This document shows positions 16,486-25,110 of a DNA stretch of 64,000 bases, piece after piece. The notes under the pieces are model-generated. The model saw only the letters and a program-made list of their open reading frames with translations. It searched no databases and was not told the origin of the DNA. The position numbers and the translations under genes were made by a program. The number at the start of each line of letters is the position of its first letter. The stretch's first letter is position 1. The DNA is from Winogradskyella sp046545555 (GTDB taxonomy: Bacteria; Bacteroidota; Bacteroidia; Flavobacteriales; Flavobacteriaceae), in assembly GCF_046545555.1 (NCBI RefSeq), contig NZ_JBHZTH010000003.1:1-64000 (forward strand). Reading direction: 5' to 3'.

Positions 16486-17427
16486 TTACTCATCGTTGGA
16501 ATCTGTCTCCTCAGGATCTAAATACCTAGGTATACCATTAGCACCAATATCGTTGGTTGGATCTCCGTCACCGTCAATATCTTCATTTACAGTAGCCACA
16601 CCATCACCATCGTCATCAAAATCTAAATAATTAGGAAGCTGATCTTCATCTGTATCATCATCCAATACATCCATACTGCTGTCTAAATCTTCTAAATAAG
16701 AAGGGATGCCATCACCATCATGATCTTCTTCTTCAAACTGCAATAACTCAAATTTAAAAATAAGGTTTGAATATGCAGGTACACCTGCTACTGGGATTCC
16801 AAAATATCCCAAACCTGACGGTAAAAACATAACACCAAGTCCAAAATCATCAAATTCAACAACTCCATTATTTGTAGTAAAGTCTGAAGATGTATTAAAG
16901 TCAGAAAGTATTAATTGCCAACCTCTTATTACACCGCCACCACTAAGACCTAATGATTGTTGCATACGTAAATCAATAGGCGTAGTTACTCCATCAAAAA
17001 CATCACCAGTATCCTCTAAAAAACCTTCATACCTTACACGAACCTGATCCGTAAATTTAGGAGACTCACCACCACCTTCATTTAATCTCAATACATAATA
17101 CTCGTAAGTAGCGTCTTCAAATGTTGTCGTTAAAGCAGGACCTACGGCATCTAACAAAAGTGTATGACCATCTGGCACAGCCTCACCTTCTTCTAATTCA
17201 GTAATAATAATATCTGTATACTTATGATTAGTACCTGTTTCAAAGAAACTAGAATTATAATAGTTGGAAGATAAGTAATCTAAGATTGAATCGTTGTCTG
17301 CAACTTGTTGCTCAGTTCTATCTCTTAAAACTACTGTGATATCTTGGTCATCATCATCATTACATGATATAATAACAAAAGATAATGTCATTAAAAATAG
17401 GCCTAATTTTAATAATTTTAATTTCAT
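16486..17427 (-). CDS. FKBP-type prolyl isomerase lipoprotein with Asp-rich tail
   Basis: A 313-residue lipoprotein: the lipobox cysteine follows SFVIIS and is succeeded by an acidic run (NDDDDQD). An FKBP domain occupies roughly residues 120-230 (VRVRYEGFLEDTGDVFDG, GGGVIRGWQLIL, MFLPSGLGYFG). The last 80 residues are a series of DxDxDG-type calcium-binding loops resembling thrombospondin type 3 repeats, each followed by a PxYLD/E unit. Flavobacterial FKBP lipoproteins include gliding factor GldI, but this layout with the Asp-rich tail is not GldI itself as far as I can tell. It would assist folding of exported proteins outside the cytoplasmic membrane. Confidence 0.85.
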   Translation of the reverse strand: MKLKLLKLGLFLMTLSFVIISCNDDDDQDITVVLRDRTEQQVADNDSILDYLSSNYYNSSFFETGTNHKYTDIIITELEEGEAVPDGHTLLLDAVGPALTTTFEDATYEYYVLRLNEGGGESPKFTDQVRVRYEGFLEDTGDVFDGVTTPIDLRMQQSLGLSGGGVIRGWQLILSDFNTSSDFTTNNGVVEFDDFGLGVMFLPSGLGYFGIPVAGVPAYSNLIFKFELLQFEEEDHDGDGIPSYLEDLDSSMDVLDDDTDEDQLPNYLDFDDDGDGVATVNEDIDGDGDPTNDIGANGIPRYLDPEETDSNDE

Positions 17428-17560
17428 GAGTGTTGTTTTTCATGCATGGAATTACCACAAATCCAAAACATGTTTCATTATTGCTTTAATTTAACGCGCA
17501 AGATACAATAATCTTATATTTTTGCACTAGTGAATTAACACAGTTTTTAGTTAAAAAATT

Positions 17561-17932
17561 ATGCGGATAGACAAGTATTTATGGTGCGTACGTTATTATA
17601 AAACACGAAACATAGCAACTAATGCATGTAAAAAAGGACAGGTAAAACTTAATGGAACTACATCCAAACCTTCTAGAGATGTATACCCTACAGATAAGAT
17701 AGAACTGCGTAAAGATCAGATTATTTACAAACTTACTGTGAATGATATACCTCCAAATCGTGTTGGCGCTAAACTTGTAGATATTTATAGGATAGACACA
17801 ACTCCAAAAGAAGCTTTTGAAGCAAGAGATCTTTTAAAATATAGTAAAGACTATTATAGAAAAAAAGGAACTGGAAGACCTACTAAAAAAGATAGACGCG
17901 ATATAGACGGTTTCTATGAAGAAGAAGAATAA
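17561..17932 (+). CDS. S4-domain RNA-binding protein (Hsp15-like)
   Basis: A 123-residue basic protein starting with the S4 fold (MRIDKYLWCVRYYKTRNIATNACKKG), closely patterned like heat-shock protein 15 (HslR), which binds stalled 50S subunits carrying nascent chains. The C-terminal part is highly charged and includes KGTGRPTKKDRRDID, a helix-breaking basic tail common to the family. It overlaps the next gene by 17 nt. Confidence 0.88.
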   Translation: MRIDKYLWCVRYYKTRNIATNACKKGQVKLNGTTSKPSRDVYPTDKIELRKDQIIYKLTVNDIPPNRVGAKLVDIYRIDTTPKEAFEARDLLKYSKDYYRKKGTGRPTKKDRRDIDGFYEEEE

Positions 17933-18545
17933 TTTGAATGGTTCCTATTGGGAAAATAGATATAAAATGGAGCAGACAGGTTGGGATATTGGCCTCCCTT
18001 CTACACCAATAAAAACGTATATTGACCAATTAAAGGATAAAACAATAAGCATACTGATTCCTGGCGCTGGTAATAGTTATGAAGCTGAATACCTATGGCT
18101 AAACGGCTTTAAAAATGTCTGTGTAGTTGACATTGCAAAACGTCCCTTAGACAATTTAAAGAAACGTACTCCTAACTTTCCTTCGGATCAGATATTACAT
18201 CAAGACTTTTTTACTCTAAATAATGCATTTGACTTAATTATTGAGCAAACTTTCTTTTGTGCTTTGCACCCAAATTACAGAAAAGATTATGTAGACAAAA
18301 TGCATGAATTATTAAAACCCACTGGGAAAGTTACAGGGTTGTTTTTCAACTTTGAGTTAAGCGAATTTGGTCCGCCTTTTGGGGGAAATAAAAAGGAATA
18401 CCTCTCACTATTTAATAAGAAATTTAATATCGATATTTTAGAACCATCAATTAATTCTATAAAACAAAGAAAAGGTAAAGAACTCTTTTTTATCTTTGAA
18501 AAAAAACCTAATGGCACTAACAAAGAATACAATATTAAGTCATAA
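17916..18545 (+). CDS. TPMT-like SAM-dependent methyltransferase
   Basis: A 209-residue cytosolic methyltransferase of the thiopurine S-methyltransferase superfamily: WENRYKMEQTGWDIG at the N-terminus, SAM-binding loop ILIPGAGNSYEAEYL (about 45-60), VDIAKRPLDNL and the EQTFFCALHP segment. Natural substrates of these bacterial proteins are mostly unknown; some methylate thiols, selenium or tellurium compounds. The first bases overlap the S4 gene and its end overlaps the phosphoribosyltransferase gene by 35 nt. Confidence 0.85.
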   Translation: MKKKNNLNGSYWENRYKMEQTGWDIGLPSTPIKTYIDQLKDKTISILIPGAGNSYEAEYLWLNGFKNVCVVDIAKRPLDNLKKRTPNFPSDQILHQDFFTLNNAFDLIIEQTFFCALHPNYRKDYVDKMHELLKPTGKVTGLFFNFELSEFGPPFGGNKKEYLSLFNKKFNIDILEPSINSIKQRKGKELFFIFEKKPNGTNKEYNIKS

Positions 18546-19014
18546 AGAAATTGAGCATAAAATAAAACGTATTGCTTATCAAATATATGAGTGTAATGTT
18601 GATGAAACTGATATTGTCATAGCTGGGATTGAGAGCAATGGTTATTTATTAGCCAAAAAAATAAAAGCGAATCTTGATAAAATTTCCTCGATAAATTCAG
18701 TACTATGTAAGGTATCTATTAATAAAACAGAACCTACAGAACTCATAGTCACTTCTATAAAAACTGAAAGCTATACTAATAAATCTATTGTTTTAATTGA
18801 TGATGTTTTAAACTCAGGAAGCACATTAATTTATGGAATAAAGCACTTCTTAGATGTGCCATTAAAACAATTTAAAACAGCGGTTTTAGTAAATCGCAAT
18901 CATAAAAAATTTCCTGTGAAGGCCGACTTTAAAGGTATCTCTTTATCTACTTCTTTATATGAGCATGTGCATGTAAATCTCACCAAGAAACCTTACGAAG
19001 CTTATTTAAATTAA
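18511..19014 (+). CDS. Phosphoribosyltransferase (PyrR-like)
   Basis: About 167 residues from the ATG at 18511, preferred over the TTG at 18496. The PRPP-binding loop VLIDDVLNSGSTL is intact and the N-terminal half (IAGIESNGYLLAKKI) has the PPi-loop position. The fold resembles type I phosphoribosyltransferases such as PyrR, and Bacteroidota homologues are simply named so. The base or nucleotide substrate cannot be fixed from sequence. Third gene of a tightly overlapping trio; it converges with aroK with a 9-nt overlap. Confidence 0.8.
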   Translation: MALTKNTILSHKEIEHKIKRIAYQIYECNVDETDIVIAGIESNGYLLAKKIKANLDKISSINSVLCKVSINKTEPTELIVTSIKTESYTNKSIVLIDDVLNSGSTLIYGIKHFLDVPLKQFKTAVLVNRNHKKFPVKADFKGISLSTSLYEHVHVNLTKKPYEAYLN

Positions 19015-19527
19015 TTTTAATAATATTTTCTCAGTAACGTCTTTTATAGATTTATCATCAGAGTTTATAATAAAATCAGCTTGTCTATAGAATTGACTTC
19101 TTTCAAAAAGATGTTTACCAATAAACTCTTGCATCTCATCTTCTGAATTTAAATAACTAATTAATGGACGATTTTCTCTTTCTTCAAATAAACGTTTTAC
19201 TAATTTAGGAATCGAAAGGTTTAAATAAAATGACAATACTTTATTGTTATTTGCTAAAAGCATAAGATTATTTCCGTAACATGGTGTTCCACCTCCTAGA
19301 GCTAATACCATATCATCAGAAGAATTTATAATCTTTTTTAAATATTTTGTCTCTTGCTTTCTAAAATAAATTTCGCCCTTTGCACTAAATATATCTGAAA
19401 CTAAATTCAATTCTTCATCCTCAATATATTGGTCTAGGTCTATAAATTCATAATTTAATATCTTTGCTAATTCTTTACCAATCGTGGATTTTCCAGATCC
19501 CATATACCCCATTAATACAACTATCAT
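19006..19527 (-). CDS. aroK: Shikimate kinase
   Basis: Phosphorylates shikimate at O3 in aromatic amino-acid synthesis. The 173 residues are standard length, with P-loop GYMGSGKSTIGKELA, the DLDQYIED shikimate-binding Asp, ALGGGTPCYG and the lid arginine in ERENRPLI. The stop overlaps the converging phosphoribosyltransferase gene by 9 bp, so no terminator can lie between them. Confidence 0.96.
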   Translation of the reverse strand: MIVVLMGYMGSGKSTIGKELAKILNYEFIDLDQYIEDEELNLVSDIFSAKGEIYFRKQETKYLKKIINSSDDMVLALGGGTPCYGNNLMLLANNNKVLSFYLNLSIPKLVKRLFEERENRPLISYLNSEDEMQEFIGKHLFERSQFYRQADFIINSDDKSIKDVTEKILLKLI

Positions 19528-19601
19528 TATGCTTATAATTTGATTATTAAAACACTACGTAAATAGACAACAAAAAAACGAAAATTTAAATAAAAAAAGT
19601 A

Positions 19602-19631
19602 TTGTTTTATTAATTAAACATTTTATATTTG
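19602..19631 (+). promoter_or_regulatory. Promoter of tRNA-Lys
   Basis: TTG (19602-19604), 19-nt spacer and TATATTTG (19624-19631) match the Bacteroidota promoter consensus. The expected start near 19638 is about 20 nt before the mature tRNA. Confidence 0.75.
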
Positions 19632-19657
19632 CACCCTCGTTAGAGAAAAGCAAGTAA

Positions 19658-19730
19658 GACCAGTTAGCTCAGTTGGTAGAGCATCTCCCTTTTAAGGAGA
19701 GGGTCCTGGGTTCGAGCCCCAGACTGGTCA
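19658..19730 (+). tRNA. tRNA-Lys (anticodon UUU)
   Basis: A complete cloverleaf of 73 nt: acceptor arms 19658-19664 and 19723-19729 pair fully, the D arm reads GCTC/GAGC, the anticodon loop is CTTTTAA on a TCTCC/GGAGA stem, and the T loop TTCGAGC sits on CTGGG/CCCAG. CCA is not encoded. Confidence 0.97.
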
Positions 19731-19731
19731 C

Positions 19732-19766
19732 AAAAAGTTAAGCATATAAAGCTTAACTTTTTTTTT
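19732..19766 (+). terminator. Terminator after tRNA-Lys
   Basis: A 12-bp stem around a 7-base loop followed by nine T residues, directly behind the tRNA-Lys gene. Confidence 0.88.
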
Positions 19767-19785
19767 ACCTTTACTTATCTTATTT

Positions 19786-19869
19786 GCGCACGTGGCGGAA
19801 TTGGTAGACGCGCCAGCTTGAGGGGTTGGTGGACATTAGTCCGTGGAAGTTCGAGTCTTCTCGTGCGCA
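19786..19869 (+). tRNA. tRNA-Leu (anticodon GAG)
   Basis: A class II tRNA with a long variable arm. The acceptor arms 19786-19792 and 19862-19868 are complementary, the anticodon loop is TTGAGGG on CCAGC/GTTGG, and the T loop reads TTCGAGT. It has no promoter of its own that I can see and follows the tRNA-Lys terminator by 20 nt. CCA is not encoded. Confidence 0.95.
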
Positions 19870-19890
19870 CTTTATTTTTCATTATATTTT

Positions 19891-19930
19891 GTTAATTCTG
19901 TTCAACTTATAACATTAAAGCTTATTTTTG
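19891..19930 (+). promoter_or_regulatory. Promoter and candidate operator of the merR-crt operon
   Basis: A perfect TATTTTTG -7 box (19923-19930) has no consensus TTG at the usual distance, only TTC at 19901-19903 (19-nt spacer). Two overlapping imperfect palindromes, GTTAATTCTGTTCAAC (19891-19906) and TGTT-N8-AACA (19899-19914), cover that weak upstream element. A weak promoter overlapped by symmetric sites suits repression by the MerR/CarH-like product. The predicted start lies about 15 nt before the ATG. Confidence 0.45.
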
Positions 19931-19951
19931 TTTAAACATTTTTATAAAAAA

Positions 19952-20851
19952 ATGAACAACATAAAAAATCAGTTTAGTATTAAAGATCTAGAAAATCTAA
20001 CGGGTATAAAAGCTCATACCATAAGAATATGGGAAAAGCGCTATAACCTACTAGAACCAAAAAGAACAGATACTAATATTAGATATTACGATTTAGCAAG
20101 TTTTCAAAAACTTCTTAATGTAAGTTATTTAAATAATAACGGGTATAAAATATCTAAAATTGCTACAATCCAAGAAGACAAAATACCTGCCTTAGTTAGA
20201 GAGATTGCTGCAGAAAGCAACTTAGAAAGTCATGCTATTAATGCTTTTAAGTTATCTATGCTAAATTTTGATCAGAGCCTGTTCTATAACACCTACAATA
20301 CCTTACTTAAAGAAAAGGATTTTCATGAAATCTTCTATGAAATTTTTATACCGCTATTAACTGAAATTGGACTTCTATGGCAAACAGACACAATTTCGCC
20401 AGCACATGAACATTTTCTAACTTCTCTGCTGCGCCAAAAAATATTGATAAACACAGAAAAAGCGCAATCCAAACAAGTAAATAAGTCTACCAAAACTTTT
20501 GTTTTATACTTACCAGAAAATGAGATACATGAGTTAGGTTTAATGTTTATAAATCATCAGCTTGTAAGTAGAGGCTATCAATCTATTTTCTTAGGTTTTA
20601 GCGTTCCGATGGAAAGTCTCAAGGATCTCCAGGATTATTATGATGAAATTATCTATGTTTCTTACTTTACAGTAAAACCAGAGAAAGCAGATATTAATGA
20701 TTATCTAAAGAATTTTAATGAATTATTAGTAAAAGATGGCAATACCCAACTATGGATATTAGGTCACATGCTTAATTCCGTTGATTTAGATAATTTGCCT
20801 AAAGGTATTTTTCCTTTTAAAAGTATCCAATCTCTAATAGATAAGGTGTAA
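19952..20851 (+). CDS. MerR-type regulator with CarH-like cobalamin-binding module
   Basis: A 299-residue regulator: winged helix-turn-helix (about 8-75, FSIKDLENLTGIKAHTIRIWEKRY), a helical bundle (about 90-165) and a Rossmann-like B12-binding domain (about 180-299). The bundle has Trp143-x9-Glu153-His154, the Wx9EH signature of CarH/LitR photoreceptors; the next domain has E191-x-H193-x-x-G196, matching the ExHxxG whose His ligates cobalt. CarH proteins repress carotenoid genes in the dark with adenosylcobalamin and release DNA on illumination. The gene heads the crt operon, 4 nt before crtI. The residue after Trp143 is Gln, where Thermus CarH has the second ligand His132. The ATG at 19952 is preferred over the TTG at 19928. 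Confidence 0.88.
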   Translation: MNNIKNQFSIKDLENLTGIKAHTIRIWEKRYNLLEPKRTDTNIRYYDLASFQKLLNVSYLNNNGYKISKIATIQEDKIPALVREIAAESNLESHAINAFKLSMLNFDQSLFYNTYNTLLKEKDFHEIFYEIFIPLLTEIGLLWQTDTISPAHEHFLTSLLRQKILINTEKAQSKQVNKSTKTFVLYLPENEIHELGLMFINHQLVSRGYQSIFLGFSVPMESLKDLQDYYDEIIYVSYFTVKPEKADINDYLKNFNELLVKDGNTQLWILGHMLNSVDLDNLPKGIFPFKSIQSLIDKV

Positions 20852-20855
20852 ATAA

Positions 20856-22316
20856 ATGAGTAAAAAAATTTCTATAATTGGCTCAGGCTTTTCTGCTTTA
20901 TCAGCCTCGTGTTATTTAGCAAAAGCTGGTTACGATGTTTCAATATTTGAAAAAAACAATAGCGTTGGTGGTAGAGCTAGACAAATAACAAAAGATGGTT
21001 TCACTTTTGATATTGGGCCAAGTTGGTATTGGATGCCAGATATTTTTGAGAAATTCTTTAATGATTTCGGCAAAAAGACTAGCGACTTTTATCAACTCGA
21101 CAAATTAAGTCCCGCATACAAAATCTTTTTTTTAGATGATGTTATAACTATAGGTGATCATATGGACCAAATATGTGACGAGTTTGAACGTATTGAAAAA
21201 GGTAGCGCCAAACCTTTAAGAAAATTTATTGCTCAGGCACAAGAGCACTATGATATAGCAATTAACAAAGTAGTGTTAAAACCTGGAATTTCTCCTTTTG
21301 AATTAGTTACCAAAGAAACCATAACAAGAGTTGATCATTTTTTTAAAACCATCAGCTCTGAAGTACGTAAGAAATTTAAAAACCCAAAATTAATATCTAC
21401 CTTAGAATTCCCTGTATTATTTTTAGGAGCTAAACCTAATCAAACTCCTTCATTTTATAGTTTTATGAATTTTGCAGATTTTGGTTTAGGAACATGGCAT
21501 CCTAAAGGCGGAATGTACGAAATTATAAAGGCTATGAAAACTTTAGCCGAAAGCTTGGGTGTTGCGATACATACTAATAGTAATGTTGAAGAAATCAATG
21601 TTATTAATGGACGCTCTAACAGTATTAAGGTAAATGGCCAAATAATTAATTCTGATGTGGTTTTAAGTGGTGCAGATTATCATCATTCAGAAACATTATT
21701 AGATCAAAAATACCGTCAATATTCTGAATCTTATTGGGAAAAACGCACGTTTGCTCCTTCTTCACTTCTATTTTACGTTGGCTTTAATAAGAAACTAAAG
21801 AATGTAGAACATCACAATTTATTTTTTGATACTAACTTCGAAACGCATGCAGAAGAAATATATGATGAGCCAAAATGGCCAGAAGATCCATTATTTTATG
21901 TTAACTTTCCGTCAGTAACCGATTACAGTATGGCGCCAGAAAATTGTGAAACAGGTTTTTTCTTAATTCCTATTGCACCAGGATTAGAAGATACACCACA
22001 ATTACGTCAACAATATTTTGATATCATCATTAAGAGGTTCGAAAAAAGAACTAATCAAACAGTTAAAGAAAATATTCTTTTTAGAGAATCGTTCTGTGTT
22101 AACGACTTTATAAGTGAATATAATTCTTACAAAGGTAATGCCTATGGTATGGCGAATACATTAAGACAAACAGCTTTTTTAAGGCCTAAATTAAAAAGTA
22201 AAAAAGTGAAAGGACTTTACTTTACAGGCCAATTAACTGTACCTGGTCCTGGTGTTCCACCATCTTTAATTTCGGGCAAGCTTGTTGCTGAATTGATTGA
22301 AAAAAATGAAGCCTAA
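20856..22316 (+). CDS. crtI: Phytoene desaturase
   Basis: FAD-dependent membrane-associated enzyme that introduces double bonds into phytoene to give lycopene. The 486 residues start with the dinucleotide-binding fold (ISIIGSGFSALSASCYLAKAGYDVSIFEKN), followed by GGRARQ and the family segment DIGPSWYWMPDIFE, and end with the C-terminal FAD motif YFTGQLTVPGPGVPPSLISGKL. The WYWMPD form separates it from the second desaturase-like gene (23641-25110). Second gene of the operon, 4 nt after the regulator gene. Confidence 0.95.
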   Translation: MSKKISIIGSGFSALSASCYLAKAGYDVSIFEKNNSVGGRARQITKDGFTFDIGPSWYWMPDIFEKFFNDFGKKTSDFYQLDKLSPAYKIFFLDDVITIGDHMDQICDEFERIEKGSAKPLRKFIAQAQEHYDIAINKVVLKPGISPFELVTKETITRVDHFFKTISSEVRKKFKNPKLISTLEFPVLFLGAKPNQTPSFYSFMNFADFGLGTWHPKGGMYEIIKAMKTLAESLGVAIHTNSNVEEINVINGRSNSIKVNGQIINSDVVLSGADYHHSETLLDQKYRQYSESYWEKRTFAPSSLLFYVGFNKKLKNVEHHNLFFDTNFETHAEEIYDEPKWPEDPLFYVNFPSVTDYSMAPENCETGFFLIPIAPGLEDTPQLRQQYFDIIIKRFEKRTNQTVKENILFRESFCVNDFISEYNSYKGNAYGMANTLRQTAFLRPKLKSKKVKGLYFTGQLTVPGPGVPPSLISGKLVAELIEKNEA

Positions 22317-22334
22317 ATAAATATATTAAATCGT

Positions 22335-23174
22335 ATGAAATCACTTTTTGATAATGTCTCTAAAGAATGTAGTAAGCTCGTAACAAATGCTTACAGCACG
22401 TCTTTTTCTATGGCTACTAAGATGCTATCTGACGTTATCAGACAAGATATTTATAACATCTATGGATTTGTAAGATTTGCAGATGAAATAGTAGATACGT
22501 TTCACGATTTTGATAAGGAAAAGCTATTCAAAAAATTTGAAGATAGTTTAGAATCAGCCTTAGAAGATAAAATAAGTTTAAATCCCATTCTAAATTCATT
22601 TCAAGAAACTTATCATAAATACGCTATTGACAAGCACTTGGTCGATGCATTTATGAATAGTATGCGTTTAGATCTTCATAAAAAAGATTATTTAACAGAA
22701 GAGGAGTATAGAGCATATATCTATGGATCAGCTGATGTTGTTGGTCTAATGTGTTTAAAAGTATTTGTAAAAGGTGATAATGAAAAATATGAAGATTTAA
22801 AATCTTCAGCAATGAGTTTAGGCTCTGCTTTTCAGAAAGTTAATTTTTTAAGAGATTTAAAAGCAGATTTTGAAGACCTAAGTAGAACCTATTTTCCTAA
22901 TACGGATCTCAATGAACTAGATGAAATATCTAAACAAGCTATTATATCTGATATCGAAAAAGATTTTGATAAAGGTCTTGAAGGAATTAAACGATTACCA
23001 TTAGAAGCTAGATTTGGTGTCTTTATGGCTTATCGTTATTATAATAAATTATTAGACAAACTTAAAAAGACACCAGCTTTAAAAATAAAATCTACCAGAA
23101 TTAGGGTACCTAATTACAAAAAAGTAGAGCTATTAACACGAAGCTATGTAAAATATCAACTTAATTTAATTTAA
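22335..23174 (+). CDS. crtB: Phytoene synthase
   Basis: Condenses two geranylgeranyl diphosphates head to head into phytoene. The 279 residues show both Asp-rich motifs: DEIVD in GFVRFADEIVDTF and DLKAD in NFLRDLKADFED, plus YCHYVA-equivalent IYGSADVVGLMC. Length and motifs are those of CrtB-type squalene/phytoene synthases. It lies 18 nt after crtI. No GGPP synthase gene is seen nearby, so its substrate must come from a gene elsewhere. Confidence 0.95.
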   Translation: MKSLFDNVSKECSKLVTNAYSTSFSMATKMLSDVIRQDIYNIYGFVRFADEIVDTFHDFDKEKLFKKFEDSLESALEDKISLNPILNSFQETYHKYAIDKHLVDAFMNSMRLDLHKKDYLTEEEYRAYIYGSADVVGLMCLKVFVKGDNEKYEDLKSSAMSLGSAFQKVNFLRDLKADFEDLSRTYFPNTDLNELDEISKQAIISDIEKDFDKGLEGIKRLPLEARFGVFMAYRYYNKLLDKLKKTPALKIKSTRIRVPNYKKVELLTRSYVKYQLNLI

Positions 23175-23191
23175 AATTTTAAAGAACTATT

Positions 23192-23638
23192 ATGCAAACT
23201 GTTTTTTGGATATTAATTTTTTTCGGAACATTTTTGATTATGGAATTTAATGCTTGGTTTACACACAAGTATATTATGCATGGATTTCTATGGAATCTAC
23301 ATAGAGATCACCACCATAAAGATCACGACAGCTGGTTTGAAAGAAATGATCTTTTCTTTATTTTTTATGCGGTTGTAAGCATGTCTTTATTTTATGCAGG
23401 GCATGTTGGCTATTGGTTTGGTTATCCTATAGGTTTCGGAATTTTGGCTTATGGCATAGCCTATTTTGTTGTACATGATATTTTTATTCATCAAAGATTC
23501 AAATTTTTTAGAAAAGCCAACCATTGGTATGCAAAAGGAGTAAGACGCGCCCATAAAATACATCACAAACATCTAGGAAAAACTGATGGTGAATGCTTTG
23601 GGATGCTATTTGTACCATTTAAATATTTTAAGAAATAA
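23192..23638 (+). CDS. crtZ: Beta-carotene hydroxylase
   Basis: Membrane di-iron enzyme hydroxylating the C3 of beta-ionone rings. The 148 residues have the required histidine boxes: HKYIMH (25-30), HRDHH (37-41), HDIFIH and HKIHHKH, between hydrophobic helices. In this operon it would hydroxylate the single ring of gamma-carotene-type intermediates as well as beta-carotene. It sits 17 nt after crtB and 2 nt before the next desaturase gene. Confidence 0.95.
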   Translation: MQTVFWILIFFGTFLIMEFNAWFTHKYIMHGFLWNLHRDHHHKDHDSWFERNDLFFIFYAVVSMSLFYAGHVGYWFGYPIGFGILAYGIAYFVVHDIFIHQRFKFFRKANHWYAKGVRRAHKIHHKHLGKTDGECFGMLFVPFKYFKK

Positions 23639-23640
23639 AA

Positions 23641-25110
23641 ATGCCAAAAGCCATTGTCATTGGTTCTGGTATAGCTGGTATTGCCGCGTCGTTAAGGCTT
23701 AACAAAAAAGGCTATGACGTAACTGTATTAGAAAAAAACTCCTATTTTGGTGGAAAACTTCATAGTAAAACACAAGATAATTACCGTTTCGATTTAGGAC
23801 CATCATTGTTTACAATGCCTGATTTAGTTACTGAGTTATTCACTTTACACGACCAAGACTCAACAGACTTTTTCAATTACAAGAAAAAAGAAATCATCTG
23901 TAATTATTTTTGGGAAGATGGTTTACAGTTCCAAGCAACTTCAAATGAAGTAGATTTTGTAAAACATGCTTCAGAAGTCTTTAATGAACCCATAGATAAC
24001 ATCGCTAATTATCTAAAATCTAATAAGAAAAAATATGACCTCACGGCAGAACTTTTTCTTGAAAAATCACTCCATAAAATAAGTACGTATCTATCTAAAA
24101 AAACTATTAAAGCAATTCTTAATCTTAGAATTTTAGATATTGATATTTCACTAAATGCTACAAACGAAAACTATTTTAAAAATAAAAAACTGGTTCAATT
24201 ATTTAATAGATATGCTACCTATAACGGTTCCTCACCTTACAAAACACCAGGAATAATGTCTATGATACCACATTTAGAGATGGACATGGGAACTTACTTT
24301 CCTGCTGGCGGTATGCATCAAATTTCACAGAGTTTATATGAACTGGCACTGCGAGTTGGAGTAAATTTCAACTTTAATGAAAGTGTTAAAAAGATCATAG
24401 TCAAAAACTCCAAAGCTATTGGAGTGGAAACGGAAAATAGTAAATACTTGAGTGACTTAACTATTTCTAATGCGGATATCTATCCTACTTATACAACCCT
24501 TTTAGACAAACAAAAACAACCCAAAAAAACGCTTAACCAAGAACGATCGAGCTCTGCTCTCATTTTTTATTGGGGAATAAAACGAGAATTTAAAGAACTA
24601 GACTTACACAATATCTTCTTTAGTGATGACTATAAAAGTGAATTTAAAGCTTTATTTAATGATAAAACACTTTTTAACGACCCTACTATTTATTTAAATA
24701 TTACATCAAAAGAAAATCCGTCTGATGCACCTAAAGGTCATGAAAATTGGTTTGTAATGGTTAATGCACCAGCTGATTATGGTCAAGATTGGACTACTGT
24801 TGTAAAAAAAGCAAAAGCGAACGTTATTAATAAGCTTAATAGAATTTTAAATATTGATATATCTCAACTTATTACTACTGAACATATTTTAACACCAAAG
24901 GGAATTGAAAGTGCAACGAGTTCTCACAGAGGTTCATTATATGGTGCTTCTAGCAATAGTAAATTTGCAGCTTTTTTAAGACATCCTAATTTTTCTAGCA
25001 AGATAAAAGACCTCTATTTTTGCGGAGGTTCGGTGCATCCTGGTGGCGGAATACCATTATGTTTATTGTCGGCCAAAATTGTGAGTGATTTAATTCCTGA
25101 AGCTAAATGA
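23641..25110 (+). CDS. crtD: CrtD-type carotenoid 3,4-desaturase
   Basis: A 489-residue FAD desaturase of the CrtI superfamily: N-terminal AIVIGSGIAGIAASLRLNKKGYDVTVLEKN, LDLGPSLFTMPD-like segment and C-terminal YFCGGSVHPGGGIPLCLLSAKI. The GPSLFTMPDL variant and its position next to cruF fit CrtD, which desaturates the psi end at C3'-C4' after hydration. It overlaps cruF by 4 nt. The alternative, a second phytoene desaturase, is less likely given the neighbours. Confidence 0.85.
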   Translation: MPKAIVIGSGIAGIAASLRLNKKGYDVTVLEKNSYFGGKLHSKTQDNYRFDLGPSLFTMPDLVTELFTLHDQDSTDFFNYKKKEIICNYFWEDGLQFQATSNEVDFVKHASEVFNEPIDNIANYLKSNKKKYDLTAELFLEKSLHKISTYLSKKTIKAILNLRILDIDISLNATNENYFKNKKLVQLFNRYATYNGSSPYKTPGIMSMIPHLEMDMGTYFPAGGMHQISQSLYELALRVGVNFNFNESVKKIIVKNSKAIGVETENSKYLSDLTISNADIYPTYTTLLDKQKQPKKTLNQERSSSALIFYWGIKREFKELDLHNIFFSDDYKSEFKALFNDKTLFNDPTIYLNITSKENPSDAPKGHENWFVMVNAPADYGQDWTTVVKKAKANVINKLNRILNIDISQLITTEHILTPKGIESATSSHRGSLYGASSNSKFAAFLRHPNFSSKIKDLYFCGGSVHPGGGIPLCLLSAKIVSDLIPEAK

